Positions 1 through 10,821 of a stretch of 64,000 bases of DNA are shown one piece after another. The notes under the pieces are model-generated. The model saw nothing but the letters and a program-made list of their open reading frames with translations. It made no database searches and had not been told where the DNA came from. How positions within the stretch are numbered: the first letter of the stretch is position 1; the number at the start of each line of letters is the position of its first letter. A program made the translations under genes and the position numbers. The stretch is from Micropterix aruncella (taxonomy: Eukaryota > Arthropoda > Insecta > Lepidoptera > Micropterigidae): contig OX155952.1 in NCBI GenBank assembly GCA_944548615.1, positions 37,802,850 to 37,866,849 of the forward strand, in the 5' to 3' direction.

Positions 1-51
<51 letters not shown>

Positions 52-135
52 TATTATAAATTATATTTTATATGTATGTATGTATATGTATGTATGTATG
101 GATGTATGTATATGTATATTTATGTGTATATGTTT
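1..135. repeat. AT dinucleotide run and TGTA-type microsatellite
   Basis: The window opens in an (AT)n run to about 46, followed by a degenerate tract of TGTA/TATG units to about 135. It is simple sequence with no coding content; its left end lies outside the window. Confidence 0.95.
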
Positions 136-439
136 ATGTATGTGAGCTGTATTGTTACTTTTATTTAATATTACAACGGTTGGCTGTAAGAAATCGCAAA
201 ACGATAAGCCCGCCGTTTGTACTAAGTTAAAATAGAATTTAAGTTTTCTTTACCAATTTTGGGCGACTCTGGAATTGTAAAAATTTATTTTTTTAAATGA
301 TTTTTGCATTAAACTCAAAATCACCAAAATGTCACTTAGGCCACTCTAATTCTGGTGGCCTCAATTAAAGCAGTTGGTTTCTTCACTCGCTTCCTTATTT
401 TACTATCTCCCTAGTGTATATAATCAGTGGCGTACTGGT
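136..439. other. AT-rich DNA, no gene seen
   Basis: Non-coding AT-rich sequence. I see no ORF, TIR or recognisable repeat here, apart from the left copy of the 12-bp duplication (428-439) that flanks the X element to its right. Confidence 0.6.
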
Positions 440-1126
440 TATAAGGGGGTAAATTAGGGGATTAATGGGCCCTTGCTGAGTTGGCCACGAAGACCCATTC
501 TGTTCAGGGTTGGTCACACTCACGGGTCAACACCTATCCGACGGCCTCCACGCATGAAGTGCGAGCCTGGGTAGGACTCTGGCCTTAGGGTTAGTTTCCC
601 CTGGGAATCAATCGTCTGGTGCTCCTGGACGGTCTGCGCACCGTGCGGCATAAGCCAATCGATTGCGCACTCTGACTAACAGTCGGGGGAGTCTGGAAGC
701 AGTACTTTTTCCTATACAGCGGGGGTGGTTGCGGACCTTACGGCGACTGCTCTTGAAACGACCATCGGCTACCCGATCCTGGGTGAACAACCGGGCAAAG
801 GATGCCGTGGTCTGCGATAGATTCGGTATACACCGTTTCACCGCTTCGTAAGGGAGAGGACCGCGCAAGCGACCTCGAACTCGTAACCAATCGAGAGACT
901 GGAGTAATCTGGTCGCAATTGGAAGTAAGGGCGTGAGTGTAAGCCCGCTGTGTAACACTCCTGGCTATCTCGCGGTTAAGGCGTTGGCCTCTTACAGGTT
1001 TGTGGCGGAGCTTGACGGTGGACTGTTTTGTCCAAGTCTTCTGCTCTCACTCCAGGGAGATAGAACGACCAATCGTTAAAACTTCCTGAGGTGACGGGCT
1101 CGCCCGCTGTAGTCGACAACCCTAGT
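440..1126 (+). mobile_element. Family X retroelement, long copy (X1)
   Basis: A GC-rich block of about 687 bp flanked by a perfect 12-bp direct repeat, TGGCGTACTGGT, at 428-439 and 1127-1138. It starts near GGGATTAATGGGCCC and ends after the family's shared 3' segment, which carries a hairpin (CGGG / CCCG around a 4-nt loop, near 1097). A second hairpin lies at 579-594 (CTGGCC, loop TTAG, GGTTAG). ORFs on both strands overlap and are not kept in other copies, so they are not genes. The shared 3' end and the duplication point to target-primed reverse transcription, as for LINEs and SINEs. The autonomous partner and a formal family name are not recognisable from this window. Confidence 0.85.
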
Positions 1127-2423
1127 TGGCGTACTGGTGTGAATGTCGAGTATGTAGCTCGGCCACATAAACATTATTTAACGGACGCGATACGAATAAA
1201 TACATTTGGCAGAGAAAAGTTCTATCGATGCGGAAGGATAGACGCCCGAAGAAAAATCTTGATACTGTGCGACGAGGGAGGGCAATCGACGTACCCACAG
1301 CACGAGGTACAGCTACCTTCTCATTGTATAATGTTTCAATGCCTCCACGCTGCATTCCCTGGGGGTAGTTAGCGTACAGCGCCACCCGCTCAAACGAGTT
1401 CGCGAGCGCGCAAATAGTCGAGACGTGCATGCGTTTGTCACGGACCTTAAGCACAATTCACACCCACTAGACTAGATAATAGATGAAAATGCCAGTATAG
1501 ATATAACAACGCAAGCTAAATGAAAAAGACAGAACTTTCAGATATTTTAGAAACGAATCTCAGGAAGTGTAGGAAAACAGAAGTATTCAATCATCTTAGT
1601 AAGAAGAAGCATTTTACTAAAACTTTTACATAATTTATTGTAATAATAGAGAACTGTCCACCCCAAAACAAGCTAGTCCCAGTTGGGTGACAGAATTAAA
1701 TAAGCAAAATATTACTTTTTTGCCATTCGGTTTCTGTTATTTTTGTAAGCAAAATCAATGTTTTATAGTAATTAATTCTTAATTAAATAAATAAATAAAA
1801 ATCACTCTAACTTTTTAGATATGATTACAAAACATAACAAATAAATATATTAACAAAAATAAAAAACAAAACGGCCCTTACAGAAAACTAACTATTGCAT
1901 TTGTAATTATTGTCATTTCGGTGTTTTATGAAATATTTGTAGTTTATGTATTAGTCCATATATTATATTTCCGGAATGTACTCAAGCAGACCTTTCATTT
2001 GATAATAAACACGATATATTTATGTAAATTTATTGACATTTAGACATTTAGACAACTATTTATTTGATATTTGGATAATTAAGACACCCTATGACACTGG
2101 GATAACATACGATTCTAACAATATCACACATTTCTTAATCAGTTCAAGCGTTTAGAAGTTATGGTGGATTAAAAACGGAAAACATACACAGATGAACCCT
2201 GAACACATTACATTCCATTTTATTTGGGCAGTAGTGTAAAAATTACAGTATTAGTGTGCATCATCATCATCGCCATGACAGACTTTGTAGTAGGCTTTAT
2301 ACTACTGTAAGCAGGCTTCCTCATTTTTCTACTTTTAACCACGTATTAAATTTGGGCTTCTTTTTACTCTCTATAAAATGATTACCCTAGAACAAGTTAT
2401 CACATAGTTTATTTATTATAGTG
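1127..2423. other. Mixed non-coding DNA
   Basis: 1127-1460 is mid-GC with overlapping short ORFs on both strands that resemble nothing I recognise; it may be another transposon scrap. 1460-2423 is AT-rich, with an (AAAT)n-type tail near 1780-1800 and a short (CAT)n at 2261-2274. No gene is supported. Confidence 0.5.
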
Positions 2424-3130
2424 GACGGTTTCGTGCAGCTTGGGCCACAAGATCCATTTTGTTCTCGGATCGGCTCAACTCACGATTCACTTCCTATTCA
2501 GAAGCCGCCTCGAGTGGAAGGCTACCCCGGGTAAGACTCCTGTGTCTCAGGCCTCAGAGCTGGTGGACCGGTTTCTCCCGGCGGGATTGCATCCCGGTGC
2601 CACTGGACGGTTTGCGCACCGGTCGGCGAAGCCAATCGGTTGTGCATTTTAACTAATTGCTGAAGGAGTCTGGAGACTATGGAAATACACTTTTCTCGGG
2701 GGGCCGTTGACCTGTTGTCATGCCACTCTTGAAATGACCTTGGGCCACTCGATACCGTGTGGCACTACGGGCAAAGAACGCCCAGGTCCGCGATAAATTC
2801 TAACTGAATTACCGATGTAATACAACAGGTAGAGATCACGTATGCGACTTCGGAACCGTAACCAGTCGGGAGGACGGAGGTATCCTGAAGGTTAATTCCA
2901 GACTGAGATTTCCTGTCAAAACTGGTAGTTAGGGGGTGAGGCTGCCCGCCGGGCACCTTTCCCGGTGCATCGCCGTAAGGCGTCGGTCTCTAACGGATTC
3001 CTGGTGAACTAGACAGTAGATTGTCTGGTCCCCAAGTCTTCTACGCTCATCCCACGGCTGAAAGAACGATCCATATCGTTATACCAGCCTGGGGTGACGG
3101 GTTCGCCCGTTTTAGTCGACACCCTGTAGT
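2424..3130 (+). mobile_element. Family X, subfamily B copy (X2)
   Basis: Begins near CGTGCAGCTTGGGCCACAAG and ends with the family 3' block containing CGGGTTCGCCCG. It aligns in order with X1 but is clearly divergent, and is closest to the 15.9-16.85 kb copy, so it defines a second subfamily. The short ORFs in it are in different frames from those in other copies and are not believed. I did not find a convincing flanking duplication. Confidence 0.75.
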
Positions 3131-3480
3131 AGCCCTACTGTGGGTTTAATTATTTTCAAGTTAAATTTTATTCCATTTTAAATTGCAGATTTTACCTACG
3201 TTTCGTGTTACGCTTGTTGCAAAGATTGCCATAATACAATAAAAATATGAAAAAAAATATATAAAAACAATTTTAGATTCGCGAATAGGCGTCAAGAAAT
3301 CTGAATACAGTAACATAAATACTACAAATGAAAAGTTTATGACAGAAACTATCCATATTACCTTCCATGTTTTGTATATTTGCTCTAATTTGCGCGTATT
3401 CTAGAACTGAAAATCACACACTCAAAAGAGAAGAGAGAAGAATACATAAGTTAATAAAAAAAACACGTTTTTAAAAACAA
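3131..3480. other. AT-rich DNA, no gene seen
   Basis: AT-rich sequence between X2 and the family S copy; nothing recognisable. Confidence 0.6.
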
Positions 3481-4285
3481 GCTTTTATTAAAATGCTTGG
3501 TTCCGATCCAACTCTAGGTACAGCAGCCACGCCATAGTGAAACTTAGAACGGGCTATCGTAATTGAATCCTATACAGAATTTCGTGTTTGTGCTGTTGAC
3601 CGTTGAGAAGTCCCCTCGTTAAAAGACAACCCTGGGTGCAGCAGCCCAATCGCGGTGAAACTTAGAACGGGCTAGGGTTGTCAACTACAGCGGGCGAGCC
3701 CGTCACCTCAGGAAGTTTTAACGATTGGTCGTTCTTATCTCCCTGGAGTGAGCGCAGAAGACTTGGACAAAACAGTCCACCGACAAGGTGGTCCGCCACA
3801 AACCCGTAAGAGGAAAGCGCCTTAACCGCGACATAGCCAGGAGTGTTACCCAGCGGGCTTACACTCACGCCCTTACTTCCAATTGCGACCAGATTACTCC
3901 AGTCTCTCGATTGGTTACGAGTTTGAGGTCGCTTGCGCGGTTCTCTCCCTTAAGAAGCGGTGAAACGGTGTATACCGAATCTATCGCGGACCACAGCGTC
4001 CTTTGCCCGGCCGTTCACCCAGGATCGGATGGCCGATGGTCGTTTCAAGAGCAGTCGCCGTAAGGTCCGCAACCACCCCCGCTCTATAGGAAACAGTACT
4101 GCTTCCAGACTCCCCAGACTGTTAGTCAGAGTGCGCAATCAATTGGCTTATTCCGCACGATCCGTGCTATCATAATTGAATGCTTATACAAAATTTCTTG
4201 TCTGTGCTGTTGACTGTTGAGAAGTCTCCTCGTCGGGAGCCAATTCTGGGTGCAGAATCAGGTCATGCTTACCCTAAAAATGCAT
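3481..4285 (-). repeat. Family S tandem-unit element, split by X3
   Basis: The block carries the sequence GAAACTTAGAACGGGCT at about 3539 and again at 3657, a unit of 118 bp. The same unit appears three times in the opposite orientation at 60308-60664. The element resumes at about 4164 with the matching continuation (CTATCATAATTGAATGC) and ends near 4280 with a segment that also borders the 60-kb copy. It is therefore one S copy interrupted by the minus-strand X element at 3673-4163. The mechanism of S is unknown. Confidence 0.75.
3673..4163 (-). mobile_element. Family X, 5'-truncated copy (X3)
   Basis: Reverse complement of subfamily A: the 3' hairpin block comes first on the plus strand (near 3690) and the copy stops at the sequence matching the middle of X1. 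It sits inside family S. Flanks read ACGGGCTA and CCGTGCTA, a possible decayed duplication of about 8 bp. Confidence 0.8.
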
Positions 4286-4720
4286 TGTCTTACCATAAAA
4301 ATATTACAATAACAGCTTGAAAAAAGAGAAAGCGAATACAGGCAAATGCTCCCTCACACAATTATATATATTGTGTATAGCTAAGCGTATAGTAGTTTGG
4401 TAGTTGCCACTATAATTTCACTCTGTAACGATAGCGCGTGGTGTATTTCGTTCGCGATAAAAATGTAACGTGACGTCGTTTACACTCCGTTAATGACTTT
4501 TCGGCATCCGTATCAAATCGTGTACAACGTTGATAATGCTGCCTCGCGTTCTAGGAAAATTGACATTTTATACAATAAACCGACTATGCATAATAATCGT
4601 AATAATAATATTATTTTTAATTTATATATAATATTAACTTGGTTATAGGTTACTGTGTGATTTTTTAGAGTAACTTTCATCCATATACATTTTAGAAGTT
4701 GCTTTAGCCGTTGATTACAT
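4286..4720. other. AT-rich DNA, no gene seen
   Basis: Contains only short ORFs and scattered mid-GC patches (4425-4560). Nothing recognisable. Confidence 0.5.
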
Positions 4721-5160
4721 GGCGTATTATATTGCTCGATGCAGTACTACAATTTAGCAGCTAGGATTTTACTGCGAAACGCCACTGGCAGGTGGCACTC
4801 ACAGTCCTAATTTTTAATATTATATTATTTTCAATATGGCGGCATTCGTGGTATAACAGTATCGCTGCATACTTTAGATGGCGTTCTAAATACGCAAACA
4901 CGGTATCCTATCTCGAAATAAAATAATAATATACTCGTAATAACAAACGAATTTTTAAATTATTGCTCTTTTCATTTTAATATTTTTTACAAAAGATTGT
5001 AATTTTTCATTTGATATCCAGGTTTAAAACGTAATAATAAGGTGAACACTTTAATGTCCAGATATACTAATAGATGGCATTCTATCCTGCCGTATAATTT
5101 CTGTGGTGTTATTAGCCTATATAAAAAATGCGATAGATGGAACTAATAATGTATCGTTAT
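4721..5160 (-). repeat. Dispersed repeat family Q, copy 1
   Basis: The reverse complement matches 20751-20990 and 23371-23870 in order. Shared landmarks are a TTTATTTCGAGATAG-type segment, a GCCATCTA motif, CGTAGTAAAATCCT-like sequence and ATCTATCGCATTTnTATATAGGC. There is no coding potential. The element type is unknown. Confidence 0.65.
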
Positions 5161-5235
5161 TATTGTTATCATTGTTTAAATAATTGGGTTTTTATAATCA
5201 ATTAGATTTAGAGTTGTCAACTTAGAGTTTTTAGT

Positions 5236-5512
5236 TAGAGTTGACACTGACGAGCGAACCCATCACCTCAGGAAGTTTTACCGATAGTGATCACTCTATC
5301 TCCCGTGAGGTGAGCGAAGAAGACAGAGACAATACAAATCGACTGTCTAGACAAGCTAACATGCCCGACAGAGGTCAACGGCTTACGGCGAGATACCGGG
5401 AAAGGCACCCAGCGGGCAGCCTCGCTCCCAGTCTACCAGTTTTGGAAGGATATCTCCGTCTGGAATTATCCATCCGGATACCTCCAACTTCGCGACTGGT
5501 CATGGGTCCGAA
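5236..5512 (-). mobile_element. Family X, subfamily B fragment (X4)
   Basis: Minus-strand 3' part of subfamily B: the 3' end (CCCATCACCTCAGGAAG) lies near 5260 and the copy is 5'-truncated near 5512 in sequence matching 16280-16330. It fits the 5'-truncation pattern of the family. Confidence 0.7.
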
Positions 5513-6497
5513 AGTTTAGCAACATACTCATATATAATCAATGCTTTAGCTAAACAACCGCCCCACTTAAAATTTGTTACCAGACTGATCACTCCTCGCG
5601 TTTATTGGTGTATACACGAGAACACTCCAGATGCTACTACGAATCATCCGGTCTATCCAGATCATTTTGGGTTGGCATTCTATGTTACTTTGCATTCCTG
5701 CGTTTTATAGTTTTAGTCGTTTGAATAATTTTACTTCTGTAAAGTCGATTAGACCGATCTACTGTAAAAATCCTTTGGTAGCCAGGTCGTAAATTACGAA
5801 GCAACTAAATTATGATAGAATTCATGAGACGATACCTCGGTTAGTAACTAACCGATAGCAACCAAATGACTAAATCCAGATATCCTACACATGTATAATT
5901 CTAGTATTTTTGTTTTTGTAATGGCGGATGGAATCTCTGGGTGTCGTGATCGTAAAACAGAGATACGGAAGTATAGAAGTATATTGCATTCATAACTGTG
6001 TATTTTTACGTAGAGGCAATTCATCAATTTAACCCAATAAAACAAATTTTAGTAAGATAATTAGTAATAACTAATGAAGCGCTGTATATTTCCCGAAAAT
6101 CAATAATTATATAAATAAATTGATTTTCTAAAACCCACTGTGAGGCGCTTCGCCATTTTGTCCAAAAGCCAAAAGCGCCGTGTTACACCGTAATTACTCG
6201 CGTATTTGCGAACGCGCAAAGTTTGCAGTGAACGCTCGGTGCTCGCTCCGCCTGTCGCCCCGCCTCCGATTTATATTTGAATAAAACTCCCCAGTCCTGC
6301 GAAAGTGACAACTGCAAGAAGCGCTGTGCTCGAATTAATTATCTCCCAGGCGTCTGTGCTAACGATAATGGTGGCAAATGTTTACAGTTTTACGCGATGG
6401 ACGAAGAGGAAGCTGGCTATCGCGTGCATCTATGAAGGTGGTAATGCAGTGCGCGGCGAGGCGTGGCCACACCCCGATTTCCAGCATTCTCAACAAG
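5513..6497. other. Non-coding DNA with one GC-rich patch
   Basis: Mostly AT-rich. 6120-6300 is mid-GC, single-copy within this window and without ORF. It could be old transposon or regulatory DNA; the sequence does not decide. Confidence 0.45.
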
Positions 6498-6846
6498 TCA
6501 TTGGGCTACAAAATACAGAAGTAGCCTCTCTTAGAACAAAATTGAAATCGAAGCGAGCGACGTTACGAGTCGGCTACCACAAAGCGTAATACGATTGCAT
6601 ATGCCAGACATTGTGCCACAAACGTCGTCCGCGCCGATAGTCCTACCGCCGAACGAAATTCGCATACTGCTGCCGTATGGTCGCCACTCCGCCGTTGCAG
6701 ATAGTCAAACGATCGAGAAATTTGACAACATCCACTTACATTTGCCGTTTGCGTAATGCATCCCTTTGCTAACTTCCCTCGCACCCTATCCCCGCAACGC
6801 CTTGGTACTCGAGAGTGCGCTTACTGTTACAAATCGGTATACTGTG
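6498..6846 (+). mobile_element. Degenerate hAT-like MITE, copy 1
   Basis: Shares CTCTTAGAACAAAATTGAAATC near its left end and the terminal GGTATACTGTG (6836-6846) with the better-preserved copy at 16502-16772. The left terminal repeat is decayed. Its right end abuts a LINE reverse-transcriptase fragment, so it probably inserted into that LINE. The reading frame at 6305-6589 crosses the left border and is not kept in the other copy. Confidence 0.55.
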
Positions 6847-8880
6847 ATCGGACATTCCTCAGGGAATACTTCTTGCGTCCATTCTCTTTACACTGTATAT
6901 ATAATAATAATAATAATAATTAAAAGCTTTATTTGCTTAAACAAAAAGCATTATCTTACGGCTAACCTTAACCTAGTGGAATAACATGTTATGCGGTAAA
7001 AATAAACTAATAAATTAAATTTTAAACATTTTAATTCAGCAGGAAAACAAAACAATAAATTTAGGAAAAAACAAACAATAAACCTAAAATGACGCAGGGG
7101 ATAGGGAGGACAAAAAATAGGGAAAAATAAGGAAAAGTTTATTAGCGTGGGTTAAAGTGTTCTTTGAGCCTGCGTTTGAAGCAAAACAAACTGGGTGCTA
7201 TCCTTATACGCGTGGGTAAAGCATTCCAGAGACGGGCTCCACGTACAGCGAAGGATTGCGAGAAGAAATCACTACTGTGACTAGGGATCGAGAGCAGTAG
7301 GTTGTCTTCAGATCTCAGAGGGCGCCCGTGAAATGATAGAGGTTTGAACCTACTTATAAGATAGTTCGGAGCGGCCCTCTTCAGGATTCTGAAGAGCAAA
7401 CCTAGGACTCTCGTATCTCCTTCCTCGGGTCGTCAGCCAGTGAAGTCTCCTTCTGTACTCCGTAATATGGTCAAACTTTCTTAGGTCATAAATGAATCGA
7501 ATACATACATTTTGCAGCCTTTCTACCCTGGATATATCAGATATCGCTTGCAACATTGCCTCTTGTAGCCACCACATGTACGCTGAAGATACTCAAGTAT
7601 TTCACCTTGAACCTATGAATTTTTCATAATGTGTTAAGTTACTTTAACGAAGACTTATGCAGAGTAGCAAAGAGGCTCCATCGAAACCCATCTAAATTTG
7701 TACAAATTATAGCTTGATAAAATTGACCTCCTTTCAACCACCTGATCTCATAATATAAGACGGAATTGTCATACCTCACGTCATTACCTGATCATTTAAA
7801 GGCGATTAAAAGCATTAGAACTAAAAAACTACAACAAAATATTACAATAAAATAAAATGTGTTATTTTGTTAATGTGTTATTTTGTTCTTCTTTCTTACT
7901 TCTTTGTTAACTTCTTTGTTAAATTGAGTAACTAATTTAAGTAGAATTTAATATACTTGATCATCCCTACACAATTGTGAAGTGGAAATAAATTAATTAC
8001 ATCGAAATGGAAATAAATTACATCCGACATTCTCGGCTTATACTTTGATCAACATCCTCATGTCATTTCGGGTTGCAATCTCAGCTTATACTCTGATCAG
8101 AATCAGCTATTCAGAGACAACCTTAACATAATAGTTCGATTGTACTTTGCTAGGCTAAACAAGCTCTTCCGTATCCGGAGATTGAAAGCCAAGGGGTTAG
8201 TATTATTCGAATGAAATCGCTGGTGTTAGCCATCCTAGACTACGTTGACTGTATCTACAGTACATGCATCCAAAAAGTGGACGGCAAAGTAATCCAGAGG
8301 TTACAGAACGCATGTGAAAGATTCTATTTATCCATCCCACCAAGACACTTGTCTAAGTTTTCACAAGTCTCCATTCTTTTAAACGAGTGCAGAATTTTCT
8401 ACCACTTTAAATTAAACACCAAATGGAACAATCTTTTATTTTACCAATAATTTACTACCCTAATGTGGCTTAACTAGATGTGAATGAGGAGTTTTTCAAT
8501 AAACTGTAAGGGATTCAAAACGCGTGTATTCGATTTGTTTATTTCCTAAAGATGTTAATTCTCAATCGACCTTTCGTAATCAAATGGAGTGGCTCCTAAT
8601 TAGACCATTTCGGGATTTTCACATACTCACCATACTCTTTCATGTACTTCATTCAAACTGCCTTCTTATTTGTATAAGCCATTCTCTCAGCTTTCATCCC
8701 ATGACCTCCCATTACGCTCTTAAGAAAATCTATTACTGGCTATTACTCAGAATTAATCAACTTGCATTTGCAAGTCATTTTCTTTGCAGGCGACTCGAAT
8801 ATAGATGTCTGTATCTTTATTTTGAGACAACTTGAAAACCTGGCCGGATTTAAAAATCTGTTAAAAGACAATTAGTCAAC
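6847..8880 (+). pseudogene. LINE reverse transcriptase remnant, plus strand
   Basis: Degraded reverse-transcriptase pieces appear in the correct order. 6853-6898 reads PQGILLASILFTLY, matching the PQGSxLxPxLF motif. 7576-7600 reads HMYAEDTQVF, matching the catalytic YADDT motif with D changed to E. 7635-7705 continues the palm. 8211-8450 (LAILDYVDCIYS ... VIQRLQNACERF) and 8560-8660 (FRNQMEWLLIRPFRDFHILT) match the C-terminal region of Jockey/CR1-type LINE proteins. Stops and frameshifts separate the pieces, and an antisense LINE (6896-7577) splits the first two. The related 3' UTR follows at 9095-9207. Dead copy; the exact clade is not determined. Confidence 0.75.
6896..7577 (-). pseudogene. 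5'-truncated LINE C-terminus, antisense insertion
   Basis: On the minus strand, 7577 down to about 7400 encodes ISRVERLQNVCIRFIYDLRK and 7399-7142 continues in another frame with ILKRAAPNYLISRFKPLSF ... GARLWNALPTRIR ... FKRRLKEHF, the usual end of a non-LTR retrotransposon reverse-transcriptase protein. One frameshift near 7395 breaks it. The 3' UTR ends in AATAAAGCTTTTA followed by a (TTA)n tail (plus strand 6896-6920). The same 3' end occurs at 21564-22280. It sits between the PQG and YADD motifs of a plus-strand LINE, so it is the younger of the two. Confidence 0.85.
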
Positions 8881-8890
8881 GAATGAATAA

Positions 8891-8913
8891 CCCCCCCCCC
8901 CCCCCCCCCCCCC
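8891..8913. repeat. Poly-C run
   Basis: Twenty-three consecutive C inside a LINE 3' region. Long C runs are prone to assembly error, so the length is uncertain. Confidence 0.9.
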
Positions 8914-9207
8914 ACTTTCCCTCACCCCTTTCCTAGTTGAGTTGATTTATGTTATTCATTTCTGTTTTATTTTCTTAATTATGTAATTGTACTCATTTAT
9001 TAATACGATAAATGAGTACAATTATGTAATTGTACTCATTTATCAACTTTGCAAAAAAATACGCTTGTTATTTATTAATTCGCCAACATAAATATTTAAT
9101 CACAATAAAGTCATTGGTCGTAAGATATTGCCACTTGGCAATAGGCCCACCATGTTGTACTCAATTGTGTGTGCAGTGAGGTTTTTAAAGAAACAAACAA
9201 ACAAACA
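8914..9207 (+). repeat. LINE 3' UTR with (AAAC)n tail (family T)
   Basis: The sequence from TTATGTTATTCATTTCTG through TGGTCGTAAGATATTGCC to the tail (AAAC)n at about 9187-9207 reappears in pieces at 44190-44225 and 45230-45385. It follows the reverse-transcriptase remnant at 8211-8880 and is most simply its 3' UTR. It contains a local palindrome at 8982-9045 built on AATTGTACTCATTTAT. Confidence 0.65.
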
Positions 9208-9794
9208 CCACGTGTATTCCTGAATAGAGCCTCATTAAATATGTCTTGTCATAGCAAGATTTGTATTGAAAGTAGTTCAAACTGAGACCGCACTACCTCT
9301 ATGAAAAATTAGGTGGTCGAATATAGGTTCGAATCTGAGTCTCCGAGGACCCGATCAGACGGCAATCATACTTAAAACTATTTGTCTTCGCACAAGGGGT
9401 AGTTTCACTTTTTTTTGCAGTTGGCGAAGAAATAGGTCCCCCCAATATTTTAGCTCGCTATATAAAATGACTGCTATATAAAGCTCCTGGATAATCAAGC
9501 CGAATTGGCATAAATAATTCAGTAGAATTAGGCTGAAAATTAATTATCCCCTCATAAGAGAATGGGTAATTTCGTACCAACTTGCGAAGTTTATTGTAAC
9601 GCTTTGCCATATATACCAAACAAAAGCTTAATACAAGTATTCCCTTCCATTCTGTAGCAGCTAAGCTGAAATACTTAGCAGAAAAATGATATAGAGTATT
9701 GAACTTACAACATATTTTAATCAATTATCACACATTTTAAAGTATAATAGGTACCTCATTTACTTCGATTTAATTAAACAATGCAGTCGCTATA
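9208..9794. other. AT-rich DNA, no gene seen
   Basis: One minus-strand ORF of 88 codons (9458-9724) has no recognisable domain, AT-driven composition and no promoter context; I do not call it. Confidence 0.5.
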
Positions 9795-9970
9795 ATTATT
9801 TTTTTTATTTTTTTATTTATAAGTACTTATTACAATGGTTACGACTAATTATACCAAACAAGTTCAAGAATCAAACAAAAACAGTTCAGAGAAACCGTCA
9901 CATCGTGTTTGGCACCTGCCTAAAACTCATCTAACTAGGTCAACTAAGGCCTGTATCTAGATGAGCTAAA
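9795..9970 (-). repeat. H-type LINE 3' end with conserved hairpin, minus strand
   Basis: Hairpin at 9926-9965: CTCATCTA pairs with TAGATGAG, with ACTAGG and GCCTGTAT inside. An AT-rich tail ((TTTAT)n, i.e. (ATAAA)n on the minus strand) lies about 110 bp to the left. Similar hairpin-plus-tail units occur at 10196, 22850, 34652, 38334 and 56571, and orientation is consistent at each. Confidence 0.55.
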
Positions 9971-10194
9971 ATGTAAAAGGTATATCGATAAAATATACAG
10001 AAAATATAACAAACTATTAACTTAAATCAATATAAATTATTAATAGTAAAATTGATTGTATAGTACCGAGTACTTTAGACCAGAAAGATAAAACGCCAAA
10101 TAACTTTATGGATGAAAGAGAAACAGAAAATAAGTAAGATATAAAAAATATATAAGATAAAAAACACTTCATTTCTTAAAATTGCATAAAAATA

Positions 10195-10385
10195 TGCACA
10201 TCTAGAGACGGGCCAAATTATCGCCTAGTTAGATGTGCTATTGGCAGTAAAGGTCATGTAAGATGTGTTAAACCTCCCTATATTAATTATTAAATAATTT
10301 ATATAATTATTATTAGATTACATGACCTATGAATGAACTGTATACCTAATCCTATGTACCTAAATAAATAAATAAATAAATAAAT
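10195..10385 (+). repeat. H-type LINE 3' end with (AAAT)n tail, plus strand
   Basis: Hairpin at 10197-10237 (ACATCTAGAGACGGG ... CCTAGTTAGATGT) followed by an (AAAT)n tail at 10361-10385. This matches the H-type units elsewhere and is consistent with a 5'-truncated retroelement. Confidence 0.6.
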
Positions 10386-10559
10386 ATAGATGATTAGTGT
10401 GCGGTTATCAGGTAAGATATCTCACTTTTTGACAAAGTGATTAAAACTAAAAAATAATATTAAAAATTAAAGTCAAATTCATGTTTTTTTTACTTTAGTT
10501 GTAAAATAATATCGGTTAAGTGTCCATCACTACTGCGGGAATTATCCGTGCAGGAACAA

Positions 10560-10821
10560 TTTCCATATCGTGCCAAAAAAGGGCGACTTAAGATGGACGT
10601 TACAATCGCCTGATCTGACGGCTCCATACTTTTTTCTGTTGGTATACCTGAAAGAGAAGGGCTACATTAACTAATCACGAACTTTACGGGAGCTGAAAGA
10701 TAACATTTGAGTAGGAACAGCGCAAGTTACACTGGTCACTCTTTAAAAAGGGATGCAAAATGCCATCAAAAGAGCCAATTCCAGTGGTTGACACTTAACC
10801 GATATTATTTTCCACACTTAA
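10560..10821 (+). pseudogene. DDE transposase C-terminus remnant
   Basis: From 10594 one frame reads WTLQSPDLTAPYFFLLVYLK then RTLRELKDNI, MQNAIKRA and, at the end, HLTDIIFHT before a stop at 10819. This order matches the end of mariner/IS630-like DDE transposases common in arthropods (WPPRSPDLTPxDFFLWGYLK ... GGHLxDxxF). The D of SPDLT is kept. At least four in-frame stops break it (after YIN, after DNI, after VTL and after SSG), with no frameshift. The upstream catalytic part is absent, so the copy is dead. Confidence 0.8.

Noticed and set aside
608..958. Overlapping ORFs in family X, recurring in antisense in other copies
   Set aside because: Similar frames occur on both strands in X1, X3 and X7 simply because the DNA is repeated; stops and indels differ between copies, so there is no sign of selection on a protein.
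8891..8913. Functional C-rich motif
   Set aside because: A homopolymer run in a LINE 3' region, likely slippage or assembly noise.
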